From Alphaproteobacteria bacterium (GTDB lineage Bacteria > Pseudomonadota > Alphaproteobacteria > Rhodobacterales > Rhodobacteraceae): a stretch of 33,328 nt of DNA. Location: contig VGDH01000021.1 in the NCBI GenBank assembly GCA_016869835.1, positions 1 to 33,328 on the forward strand. The letters are read 5' to 3'. Of this stretch, positions 24,920-32,767 are shown piece after piece (within the stretch, counting starts at the first letter, position 1; every line of letters begins with the position of its first letter). Under the pieces are notes generated by a model. It worked only from the letters and a program-made list of their open reading frames with translations, ran no database searches and was not told where the DNA came from. The position numbers were made by a program, and so were the translations under genes.

Positions 24920-25705
24920 ATGCTGACCGTGATCTCTCCCGCCAAGCGGATGAACGAAAAACCCCATGCGTTGCCCGCCGGACTGGCCCTGACGCAGCCG
25001 GAATTTGCCGCCGATGCTGCCGCCCTTGCCGATCTGGCACGCGGCCTTTCGGCCGAGGATCTGTGCGGTCTGATGGATATCTCGCCGAAACTGGGCAGCC
25101 TGAACCACGACCGCTTTGCGCGCTTTGATCCCAAGGCCGCGGGCCAGGCGGCGGCCTTCCTCTTTGACGGCGACACCTATGCCGGGCTTGAGGCCCGGAC
25201 CATGGACCCAGACGCCCTGTGCTGGGCCCAAGGCCACTTGCGAATTCTCTCGGGGCTTTACGGGCTCTTGCGGCCCTTGGACGGCATCCAGCCTTACCGC
25301 CTTGAAATGGGCGTGCGGCTGGCCAATCCGCGCGGGGCGGACCTTTACGGCTGGTGGGGGGCAAAACCGGCGCTGGCGCTGAAATCGCTGGCGGCTGAGG
25401 TCGGGGCCAAGGCGCTTATCAACTGCGCTTCGACCGAATATTTCGGGGCGGTGGATGTCAAGGCGCTGGGCCTGTCCGTCATCACCCCGGTCTTTCTGGA
25501 AGAAAAGACGGGCGAGGCCAAGATCGTCTCGTTCTGGGCCAAGAAGGCGCGCGGCGCCATGGCCCGTTTCATCGCCGACAACCACCTGACAGACCCGGCC
25601 GATCTGCGGGGCTTTTCTATGGGCGGCTATGCCTTCCGTGCCGATCAATCCGATGCGGCGCGGCTGGTGTTCAGCCGTCAAGCGCCCGAGGCAGCGGCAG
25701 CCTGA
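24920..25705 (+). CDS. yaaA: Peroxide stress protein YaaA (UPF0246)
   Basis: A 261-residue cytosolic protein of the DUF328/YaaA family, which lowers free intracellular iron and oxidative damage after peroxide stress in E. coli. Family marks: MLTVISPAKRM at the start, the KLGSLNHDRFARF region, LSGLYGLLRPLDGIQPYRLEMG, INCASTEYFGAV, and the basic stretch SFWAKKARGAMARFI. Two ATGs lie in tandem; AGGAG sits 7 bases before the second (24920), which also gives the family N-terminus. It begins 35 bases after the recQ stop, so the DNA-repair and stress genes may share a transcript. Confidence 0.95.
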   Translation: MLTVISPAKRMNEKPHALPAGLALTQPEFAADAAALADLARGLSAEDLCGLMDISPKLGSLNHDRFARFDPKAAGQAAAFLFDGDTYAGLEARTMDPDALCWAQGHLRILSGLYGLLRPLDGIQPYRLEMGVRLANPRGADLYGWWGAKPALALKSLAAEVGAKALINCASTEYFGAVDVKALGLSVITPVFLEEKTGEAKIVSFWAKKARGAMARFIADNHLTDPADLRGFSMGGYAFRADQSDAARLVFSRQAPEAAAA

Positions 25706-25712
25706 CCCGCCC

Positions 25713-26425
25713 TTACGCCGCGGTTTCGGTGGCCACCGCAATCGGCAGCGCCTCGGCCGGGCAGAAATCAGCCAGGGTGGCGGTGATCGCCTGCTTGCGC
25801 AGCGGCTTGGTCATGTAACGGTCAATCCCGGCGGCCAGGATACCTTCGGCATCACCCTCCGTCGCATGGGCGGTCAAGGCGACAATCGGCACATGCGCGG
25901 CCCCTTCGGCCGCGCGAATGGCGCGCGCCGCATCGCGCTCGTCCATTTCGGGCATCGAGATATCCATAAAGATCATGTCCGGCTGAAAACTCTGCCACAG
26001 CGCCACGGCCTTTACCCCATCATCGGCAAAGACCAGATCAATCTCGATGTCGCGCACCATCTTCTGAAACACCAACTGGTTGGTGCGATTGTCTTCGGCG
26101 ACCAGAACCCGCATCTTGCGCCGCTCTCCCGGCGGCGGCGGGGCGACAACCACCTCGGCCACCACATCACCGCTGATGGCCTGCAGGTTGCGGTAAAGCT
26201 CGGCCCGCAGGATCGGCTTTTGCAGGATGCTCGCCAGATGCTCGACCCCCGCGCCTTCGCGCGCATTGGCCGGGCTTGAAGACAACAGGATCAGGGGCAG
26301 GCCATACCCCGCCGCACGGATCCAGGTGGCCAGTTGCAACCCATCCATCTCGGGCATGTCATGGTCGGTGATGACCACATCGAAACCGCCCGCCTCCAAC
26401 GCCATCATCGCTTCGGCCCCCGACC
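25713..26425 (-). pseudogene. Hybrid histidine kinase remnant: two receiver domains only
   Basis: This is the C-terminal part of a BarA-like hybrid sensor kinase. The first receiver domain is cut. It lacks its N-terminal acidic pair, beginning at SGAEAMMALEAGGFD, but keeps the phosphoacceptor in VVITDHDMPEMDG and the conserved lysine in LQKPIL. The second is complete (about 26125-25760): VLVAEDNRTNQ, IFMDISMPEMDERD and MTKPL, with Glu where Gly usually follows MPEMD. No HAMP, dimerisation or ATPase domain remains. Upstream of about 26420 the frame reads only antisense of pbpC. Two ATGs at 26408/26405 could in principle start a stand-alone regulator. Truncation at the same point as pbpC argues for a deletion or a chimeric join. 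Confidence 0.78.
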
Positions 26426-27684
26426 GCGTCCGCGCCGCCGATCCCACCGCGCAAACCCACCGCCTGACGCTGGACCGCACCCTGCAATCCGCCCTTGAAA
26501 CTCTCGCCGCCGAGGTCGTGGCAGATCAGGGCGACAGGCTACAAATCGCCCTTGTCGTCGCCGATCACCGTTCGGGCGAAATCCTTGCCTCGGTCGGCTC
26601 CTCTGCCTTCACCGATGACGCCCGCGCAGGCTTTGTCGACATGACCCAAGCGCTCCGCAGCCCCGGCTCTACCCTGAAACCCTTGGTCTATGGGCTGGCC
26701 TTTGACGAATGGCTGGCCCATCCCGAAACCCTGCTGGAAGACCGGCCCACTGACTTTTCCGGCTATCGCCCGCAGAACTATGACCGGCAGTATCGCGGCA
26801 CAATCCGCGCGCGCGACGCCTTGCAAAAATCGCTGAACATCCCTGTCGTGGCCCTGACCGAAGCACTCGGCCCCGCACGCCTGCTGACCGCTTTGGACAA
26901 GGCCGGGGTGCGCCATGAGATGCCCGAAGGTGAGCCGGGTCTGGCCATTGCGCTTGGCGGCATTGGCGTGAACCTGCAAGACATGGTGCAGCTTTACGCC
27001 GCCATCGCGCGCGGCGGTGTGGCGCTGCCACTTTGCTGGCGGAAAGTCGCCCCCCACGAGGAGGGCCAGCGCCTGCTGGCTACGACGAGCGCATGGTTTC
27101 TGGGTGACATTCTCGCTGGTCTCGCCCCGCCGCCCGGCGCGCCGCAGAACCGGCTGGCCTACAAGACCGGCACCTCCTACGGCCACCGCGATGCCTGGGC
27201 CATCGGCTATGATGGGCGCCATGTCATTGGCGTCTGGCTCGGCCGCGCCGACGGCACGCCGGTGCCGGGTGTGTTCGGCGCCGATCTGGCCGCGCCCGTG
27301 CTGTTTCAGGCCTTTTCGCGGCTGAAACCCCGGCTTGACCCCCAGCCGCTCGCGCACCCGGCGACCCTTCTGGTCGCCAATGCCCAGCTTCCCCAGCCCC
27401 TGCAACGTTTCCGCAGCCGCTCGGCGGCGTTTGAGGCCACCGCCGACGCCCCTGCCATCGCCTTTCCCCCCGATGGCGCCGAAGTGGAACTGTTGCCCGA
27501 TGGCCTTTTGGCCAAGGTTCAGGGCGGCACCGCTCCCTTCACCTGGCTGGCCAATGGCGCGCCCGTGGCGCTGTCGCTGCGCGACCGGGCGGTGATGCTG
27601 CCGGGGCTCGGCACGGGCTTTATCACCCTGTCGGTGATCGACGCCACAGGCCGCTCCGCCCGCGCCACGGTGCGGCTGCGCTGA
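26425..27684 (+). pseudogene. pbpC: Penicillin-binding protein 1C, transpeptidase half only (5' truncated)
   Basis: This keeps the transpeptidase and the C-terminal domain of PBP1C, a murein synthase. The transpeptidase motifs are intact: the SxxK serine in RSPGSTLKPLVYG, the SxN motif KSLNIPVVAL, and KTGTSYGHRDAW. The family segment IALVVADHRSGEILASVGS is also present. A PBP1C-type C-terminal beta domain closes the gene. The membrane anchor and the glycosyltransferase domain that should precede it (about 250-300 residues) are missing. Before about 26425 the frame runs through antisense of the receiver-domain gene. A start at 26227 in that antisense stretch has no ribosome site. In many proteobacteria pbpC sits beside an alpha-2-macroglobulin gene; none is here. 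Confidence 0.85.
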
Positions 27685-27687
27685 TCC

Positions 27688-28857
27688 TCACACCCGCTCG
27701 ATCGCCAGGGCAATCCCTTGCCCACCGCCGATGCACATCGTGACAAGCGCGGTCTTTCCGCCTGTCCGCTCCAGCTCATACAGCGCCTTGACGGCAAGGA
27801 TCGCCCCCGTCGCCCCCACCGGATGGCCCAGCGCCACCGCCCCGCCATTGGGGTTCACCCGCGCCGGGTCCAGCCCGAGGCCACGATTGACCGCAATCGC
27901 CTGCGCGGCAAAGGCCTCATTCGACTCCACCACATCGAAGTCGGCAGGCTTGATTCCCAGCTTGGCACACAGTTGTTGCACCGCCGGGATCGGCCCCAGC
28001 CCCATCACGCGCGGCGCGACCCCGGCCACCGCATAGCCCATGATCCGCGCCCTTGGGCGCAACCCGCCCAGCGCATCGCCCCGCGCCAGAACCAAGGCCG
28101 CCGCCCCGTCATTGATCCCGCTGGCATTGCCTGCGGTCACCGTGCCGTCCTTCTGGAAGGCCGGGCGCAACCCCGCCAAAGCCTCGGCGGTGGTGGCCTT
28201 CGGATGCTCATCAACGGCAAAGGTCACCGGCCCCTTGCGGCTGGCAATCTCGATCGGCGCGATCTGGTCGGCAAACCGCCCCTCGCCAATCGCCCGGGCG
28301 GCGCGGCTCTGACTTTCCAAGGCAAAGGCGTCCTGATCAGCGCGGGAAATCCCGCCCTCAGCCGCCACATTCTCGGCCGTGATCCCCATATGCCCCGTGC
28401 CAAAAGGACAGGTCAGCGCCCCGGTCATCATGTCAAGCGCCCGCGTATCCCCCATCTTCTGCCCGAACCGGGCCGCTTGCAGGATATAGGGCGCCCGGCT
28501 CATGCACTCCGCGCCCCCGGCCAGCGCCATGTCAGCATCGCCTAGCATCAGCATCTGCGACGCCGAGACAATCGCCTGCGCGCCCGATCCGCACAGCCGG
28601 TTGACGTTCATCGCCACAGCCTCTTCAGCCATGCCCGCATTCATCGCCGCAACCCGGCTCAGATACATGTCGCGCGGCTCGGCGTTCAGAACATGGCCAA
28701 AGACCGAACTGCCAATCCGCCCCGGATCAACCCCCGCGCGGTCAATCGCGGCCTTGGCCGCATGGGTCGCCAGATCAATCGGCAACAGGGCGGCAAGACT
28801 GCCGCCAAAGCCGCCAATCGCGGTGCGGGCGGCCGAGAGGATATAGACATCGGTCAT
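27688..28857 (-). CDS. Acetyl-CoA C-acyltransferase (thiolase)
   Basis: A 389-residue thiolase, probably of the short-chain degradative or biosynthetic (PhaA/AtoB/BktB) type judging by length. The acyl-accepting cysteine is in NRLCGSGAQA (Cys89), and the second catalytic pair is in ALGHPVGATG (His345) and MCIGGGQG (Cys375). It is coupled to maiA by an ATGA overlap and to marR through maiA, in a unit facing hmgA and fahA. Tyrosine breakdown ends in acetoacetate, and after CoA activation a thiolase could split acetoacetyl-CoA. That link is inference from neighbours. Its stop is 3 bases from the convergent pbpC remnant. Confidence 0.93.
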   Translation of the reverse strand: MTDVYILSAARTAIGGFGGSLAALLPIDLATHAAKAAIDRAGVDPGRIGSSVFGHVLNAEPRDMYLSRVAAMNAGMAEEAVAMNVNRLCGSGAQAIVSASQMLMLGDADMALAGGAECMSRAPYILQAARFGQKMGDTRALDMMTGALTCPFGTGHMGITAENVAAEGGISRADQDAFALESQSRAARAIGEGRFADQIAPIEIASRKGPVTFAVDEHPKATTAEALAGLRPAFQKDGTVTAGNASGINDGAAALVLARGDALGGLRPRARIMGYAVAGVAPRVMGLGPIPAVQQLCAKLGIKPADFDVVESNEAFAAQAIAVNRGLGLDPARVNPNGGAVALGHPVGATGAILAVKALYELERTGGKTALVTMCIGGGQGIALAIERV

Positions 28858-29477
28858 GGCTTCACCTTTTCAGGATGGGCGGCGGCAATCGCCGGGATCG
28901 CCTCCAACTCTGCCACAATCCGCGAGATACGCGAAAAGGACGTCACGTCCACCTCCCAGCGCCGCGCGTTATAGACCTGCGGCACAAGGCACAGATCGGC
29001 CATCGTCACCCGGTCGCCATGGCAGAACCGCGCGGTGGCGGGATGGTCCAGCATCACCTCAACCGCCGCCAACCCCTCGCCGATGAACTTCTGCTGCCAG
29101 CCCTTCATGGTCACCGCCCCGCCCGATGCGGCTTCGACATAGCGACCAACCCGCAGGTTGCAGATCGGATGAATCTCCATCGCCACCGCATAGGACAGCG
29201 CACGCACCCGCGCGCGCCCCCCGGCATCGTCGGGCAAGAACCCGCCGCGCGTGTCGTTCAGATACTCGATGATCGCCAGCGATTGCGTCAGCGTCAGCCC
29301 GTCAATCTCGACCGTCGGCACCAGACCTTGCGGATTGCGCACCATGTTCGCAGCACCCACCTGCTCGGCCTGCAACAGATCGACCGGAACAATCTCGAAC
29401 CCCTCGCCCAAAAGGTTCAGCGCCATGCGCACGCGATACGAGGCGGAGGACCGCCAATAGTCATAAAGCCGGGTCAT
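28854..29477 (-). CDS. maiA: Maleylacetoacetate isomerase (zeta-class glutathione S-transferase)
   Basis: A 207-residue glutathione-dependent isomerase converting maleylacetoacetate to fumarylacetoacetate, the second step after homogentisate ring opening. The zeta-class signature is RSSASYRVRMALNL at residues 9-22, with the catalytic Ser/Cys position occupied as SSAS. NPQGLVPTVEIDG and LTQSLAIIEYL make up the glutathione site. The helical C-domain carries GDRVTMADLCLVPQVYNARR. hmgA and fahA, encoding the preceding and following steps, lie 1.8-3.3 kb away on the other strand. The start overlaps the marR stop and the stop overlaps the thiolase start, so translation is coupled. Confidence 0.95.
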   Translation of the reverse strand: MTRLYDYWRSSASYRVRMALNLLGEGFEIVPVDLLQAEQVGAANMVRNPQGLVPTVEIDGLTLTQSLAIIEYLNDTRGGFLPDDAGGRARVRALSYAVAMEIHPICNLRVGRYVEAASGGAVTMKGWQQKFIGEGLAAVEVMLDHPATARFCHGDRVTMADLCLVPQVYNARRWEVDVTSFSRISRIVAELEAIPAIAAAHPEKVKP

Positions 29478-29896
29478 TTGTCCTCATAAAGCTTTTGCAA
29501 TCCGCTTCGAAACCCCTCGGCATGAGGGCCGATAAGCGCCAGAAGCTCGCCCTGATAGGCATCCGCAATCGGCACGATGCGGGCAATCAGATCGCGGCCC
29601 TTCGCCGTCAGCCGCATATCCAGCAAGCGCCGATCCTCGGGGTTTTCGCGCTTTTCGATCAACCCCGCCGCCTCCAGCCGCGCCGCCGCCCGGCTGACCT
29701 TGGACTTGTCCATATCCACCCGCGCATGAATTTCACGCACCGACACCGCGTCCGACTGCGCCAGGTGCGCCAAGACCCGCCATTCCGGGATCGACAGGCC
29801 AAACTCGGCACGATACCGCTCGGCAAAGGCGCGGGAGATGCGGCTTGAGGCCACGGCAAGCTGATAAGGCAGGAAGTCAGAGAGATCAAAACTCAT
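29474..29896 (-). CDS. MarR-family regulator of the maiA unit, candidate homogentisate-pathway regulator
   Basis: A 140-residue winged-helix regulator. The N-terminal dimerisation helix (FLPYQLAVASSRISRAFAER) is followed by GLSIPEWRVLAHLAQSDAVSV, the recognition region DMDKSKVSRAAARLEAAGL, the wing ENPEDRRLLDMRLTAKGR, and a C-terminal helix. It heads the marR-maiA-thiolase unit with ATGA coupling. A 16-base palindrome of MarR-site size sits in the hmgA promoter 1.3 kb away, making this protein the best candidate to bind it. No copy of the palindrome was found before marR itself. ATG 29896 gives MSFDLSDFL; a longer frame to 29935 is unsupported. Confidence 0.9.
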   Translation of the reverse strand: MSFDLSDFLPYQLAVASSRISRAFAERYRAEFGLSIPEWRVLAHLAQSDAVSVREIHARVDMDKSKVSRAAARLEAAGLIEKRENPEDRRLLDMRLTAKGRDLIARIVPIADAYQGELLALIGPHAEGFRSGLQKLYEDK

Positions 29897-30033
29897 GGCG
29901 ATACCCGGCAGTTCATGGGCGAAGCCTGCCCGCAAGCCGCAGGGCGCGCAAGGGCGTTCAGGGATCCATGCAAAGCCGATTGACCTTGGCCATGCCGCCG
30001 ATTAGGGCACCGGGAACAGCTTTTGGCAGGACC

Positions 30034-31134
30034 ATGAACCACGGTACAAAACATCTGCTTTTGGCGACCGGACTTGCGGCCTTTGTGCTTTTGGGCATGG
30101 CACAAGCGATCTTTGGGCCAGTCTTGCCCTCCTATGCCAAGACCTTCGGGCTGGACGTCTCATCGGTCGGCTGGTTGCTGTCACTGTTCTGGGCCGGCTG
30201 CCTTGCGGCGGTGATCGCTGTTTATGTCCTGCCCACCCATCTTGGGCCAAAGTCGGGTCTTGCACTGGCCGCGATCGGGACCGCGCTTCTGGCGCTGATG
30301 AGCAATTGGGCGCTGGTCTTGCTGGGCGGCGCACTGTTCGGCGCGGGCTATGGGGTCATCGCGGCGGTCTACAATCCGCGCGTGCTGTCGGCCTATGGCC
30401 CACGTGGACCCGCGATGATGAGCCTTCTCAACGCCATCTTCACCTTGGGAGCCATCGCAGCACCGCAGATCTTTCTGGCCTTTGACAGCGATCCGGCACT
30501 CACGTTTTGGCTGTTTACCGCCTTTACAGTGCTGATGTTCATTGCCACGACCGGGATGGGAGATACCCGTGTTCAAGCCCAAGCCGAAACGGGACCGCTG
30601 CGGATAGATTGGCTGGTTTTGGGTTTTGCGGCCTTGGGAATCGGGATGGAATCCAGTCTGGTTGGCCTTGGTCCAACCGCCTTGGTGATCGCCGGTCAAA
30701 GCGAAGCCCAAGCGACCGCGCTTTTGTCGTTGTTCTTCATCGCCTATTTGATTGCCCGCCTGACGATCGTGTTCATCGCAAACCATGTGCCGGCCTTCTT
30801 CCTTTACATTGGTGCCACAGCGATGACTGCGGCTTTGGCGGCGGGCATTGTTCTGGGCGGAGATCCGACGTTCCTGTTTCCTCTGATGGGGTTTGGCTGC
30901 GGCCTGTTTTTCTATGGCGGTTATTTGACCGGGCTGGCGGGCATGGGCCCCAGCACGCGCGTGTCGGCGATCATGCTGGGGGCGGGCCTGTGCGGTGCAA
31001 TCGTGCAACCGATTGTGGTCACGCAAGCCCTTGGCCATCTTGGACCGAACGGCTTTTTCGTCATCGTGCTTGGCCTGACCTCTGCGCTTCTGCTCGCAGC
31101 CCTTCTGGCCGCCCCGCGCTATTTGCGCCGCTGA
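30034..31134 (+). CDS. MFS transporter of unusual composition
   Basis: A 366-residue membrane protein with about ten to twelve hydrophobic segments, beginning MNHGTKHLLLATGLAAFVLL. FGPVLPSYAKTFGLDVSSVGWLLSLFWAG is the usual first MFS loop, and NPRVLSAYGPRGPAMMSLLNA sits at the domain junction. No substrate can be assigned; a role in import of aromatic amino acids or intermediates is only suggested by position between marR and hmgA. Codons are visibly richer in TTG, TTT and other A/T choices than the flanking genes, which hints at transfer. It is divergent from marR, with a weak TTGACC...TAGGGC promoter candidate at 29980-30008. Confidence 0.82.
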   Translation: MNHGTKHLLLATGLAAFVLLGMAQAIFGPVLPSYAKTFGLDVSSVGWLLSLFWAGCLAAVIAVYVLPTHLGPKSGLALAAIGTALLALMSNWALVLLGGALFGAGYGVIAAVYNPRVLSAYGPRGPAMMSLLNAIFTLGAIAAPQIFLAFDSDPALTFWLFTAFTVLMFIATTGMGDTRVQAQAETGPLRIDWLVLGFAALGIGMESSLVGLGPTALVIAGQSEAQATALLSLFFIAYLIARLTIVFIANHVPAFFLYIGATAMTAALAAGIVLGGDPTFLFPLMGFGCGLFFYGGYLTGLAGMGPSTRVSAIMLGAGLCGAIVQPIVVTQALGHLGPNGFFVIVLGLTSALLLAALLAAPRYLRR

Positions 31135-31229
31135 GGCAAAGCCCGAACCAGCGCAACGCCCTGCCCCACAAGGCCGACGCTTGAGCCACGGCATCTTGCA
31201 TCCAAGACATCAAGCAATGGTAACGTGAC

Positions 31230-31258
31230 TTGACTTCGTTGCAGTTGCAACGATATTT
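31230..31258 (+). promoter_or_regulatory. hmgA promoter with a 16-base palindromic operator in its spacer
   Basis: TTGACT (31230-31235) and ATATTT (31253-31258) are 17 bases apart. The spacer holds CGTTGCAGTTGCAACG (31237-31252), a perfect 7-2-7 inverted repeat of the kind MarR-type repressors bind. A protein there would cover both promoter elements, so repression that is lifted by a pathway intermediate is the simplest reading. Transcription would start near 31265, giving a leader of about 43 bases before the hmgA ATG. An alternative -10, TATTTA, overlaps it by one base. Confidence 0.65.
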
Positions 31259-31307
31259 AATGGATCAAGGACTCATGTATCCCTCATCGATTGTGCGAGG
31301 TCTTCGG

Positions 31308-32669
31308 ATGAACACGCAGAATACCCCTTCGGGCATGGTTCGGGCGGTATCGCCCGTTGGCACGCATGAATTTTACATGCCCGGTTTCGGCAATGACTTT
31401 GAAACCGAAGCGCTGCCGGGCGCGCTGCCGCAGGGCATGAACTCGCCGCAGAAATGCAACTATGGCCTTTATGGCGAGCAACTGTCCGGCACTGCCTTTA
31501 CCGCGCCCAGCCATCAGAACGAACGCACCTGGTGCTACCGCATCCGGCCCTCCGTGAAACACACGCACCGGTTCAAGAAAATCACCGTGCCGCATTGGAA
31601 ATCGGCACCCTTGATCGACGCCGACATCATCTCGCTTGGTCAATACCGCTGGGACCCTGTGGCCGTGCCAGATCAGCCGCTGACCTGGATCACCGGCATG
31701 CGCACCATGACCACGGCGGGTGATGTGAACACCCAGACCGGCATGGCCAGCCACATGTATCTGGTGAACGCCTCGATGAAGGACGAATACTTCTTCTCGG
31801 CCGATGGGGAACTTCTGGTCGTGCCGCAGGAAGGCCGCCTGCGGTTCTGCACCGAACTGGGGATCATTGATCTGGAGCCGAAGGAAATCACTATCCTGCC
31901 GCGCGGGCTGGTCTACCGGGTCGAAGTGCTGGAAGGCCCGGCGCGCGGCTTTGTCTGCGAAAACTATGGGCAGAAATTCACCTTGCCGGGGCGTGGCCCC
32001 ATCGGGGCCAATTGCATGGCCAACCCACGCGATTTCAAGACGCCAGTTGCCGCGTTTGAAGACCGCGAGGTGCCGTCAACGGTGACAGTGAAATGGTGCG
32101 GCCAGTTTCATGAGACAAAGATCGGCCATTCGCCCCTTGATGTGGTCGCCTGGCACGGCAATTACGCACCCTGCAAATACGACCTGCGCACCTATTGCCC
32201 TGTCGGCGCGATCCTGTTTGACCACCCCGATCCGTCGATCTTTACCGTTCTGACCGCGCCTTCGGGCATCGAAGGCACCGCAAACATCGACTTTGTCCTG
32301 TTCCGCGAACGCTGGATGGTGGCCGAAAACACCTTCCGCCCGCCGTGGTATCACAAGAACGTCATGTCCGAGATGATGGGCAATATCTATGGCATCTATG
32401 ACGCCAAGCCCAAGGGGTTCGTGCCGGGGGGGATGAGCCTTCACAACTGCATGCTGCCGCATGGGCCCGACAAGAACGCCTTCGAAGGCGCATCGAACGC
32501 TGATCTGAAGGCCGAAAAGCTGTCGGATACCATGAGTTTCATGTTCGAAACCCGCCTCCCCCAGCACCTGACGCCCTGGGCCGCTACGGCAGGGCACATG
32601 CAGGAAGATTACATCGACTGCTGGGGCAGCCTCGAGAAGAAATTCGACGGCACGCCCGGGATCAAATGA
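31308..32669 (+). CDS. hmgA: Homogentisate 1,2-dioxygenase
   Basis: A 453-residue non-haem iron enzyme opening the homogentisate ring to maleylacetoacetate in tyrosine and phenylalanine breakdown. Iron ligands by spacing to the human enzyme are His349 and Glu355 ([12 protein letters not shown]) and His385 (MLPHGPD). His306 in FDHPDPSIF is the candidate base. Other marks are [19 protein letters not shown] near the N-terminus and [16 protein letters not shown]. The start at 31308 has GAGG 7 bases upstream and lies after the promoter; a longer frame starting at 31230 would begin inside the -35 box and is rejected. fahA follows 98 bases downstream, so the two are probably co-transcribed under the palindromic operator. 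Confidence 0.97.
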   Translation: MNTQNTPSGMVRAVSPVGTHEFYMPGFGNDFETEALPGALPQGMNSPQKCNYGLYGEQLSGTAFTAPSHQNERTWCYRIRPSVKHTHRFKKITVPHWKSAPLIDADIISLGQYRWDPVAVPDQPLTWITGMRTMTTAGDVNTQTGMASHMYLVNASMKDEYFFSADGELLVVPQEGRLRFCTELGIIDLEPKEITILPRGLVYRVEVLEGPARGFVCENYGQKFTLPGRGPIGANCMANPRDFKTPVAAFEDREVPSTVTVKWCGQFHETKIGHSPLDVVAWHGNYAPCKYDLRTYCPVGAILFDHPDPSIFTVLTAPSGIEGTANIDFVLFRERWMVAENTFRPPWYHKNVMSEMMGNIYGIYDAKPKGFVPGGMSLHNCMLPHGPDKNAFEGASNADLKAEKLSDTMSFMFETRLPQHLTPWAATAGHMQEDYIDCWGSLEKKFDGTPGIK

Positions 32670-32673
32670 CGGA

Positions 32674-32694
32674 GTGGGGGTTTCACACCCCCAC
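32674..32694 (+). repeat. Hairpin in the hmgA-fahA gap, start of a candidate dispersed repeat
   Basis: A perfect 8-base inverted repeat (GTGGGGGT/ACCCCCAC) with a 5-base loop begins 4 bases after the hmgA stop. It is followed by CACCCCCGTGGGATATTTGA. There is no T-run directly after the stem, so it is unlikely to stop transcription before fahA; mRNA stabilisation is possible. The hairpin plus CCCCCGTGGGATATTTG resembles an intergenic element I associate with Rhodobacterales genomes. Only one copy occurs here. Confidence 0.5.
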
Positions 32695-32767
32695 ACCCCC
32701 GTGGGATATTTGAACCACATTGAAGGCTGGGGCGGTCTGGAACCGGACAAGGAAGGAAGCGCGAGCG

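Noticed and set aside
31230-31307. Longer hmgA starting at 31230 (extra 26 residues)
   Set aside because: That start lies in the -35 hexamer of the promoter; ATG 31308 has a ribosome site and gives the normal family length.
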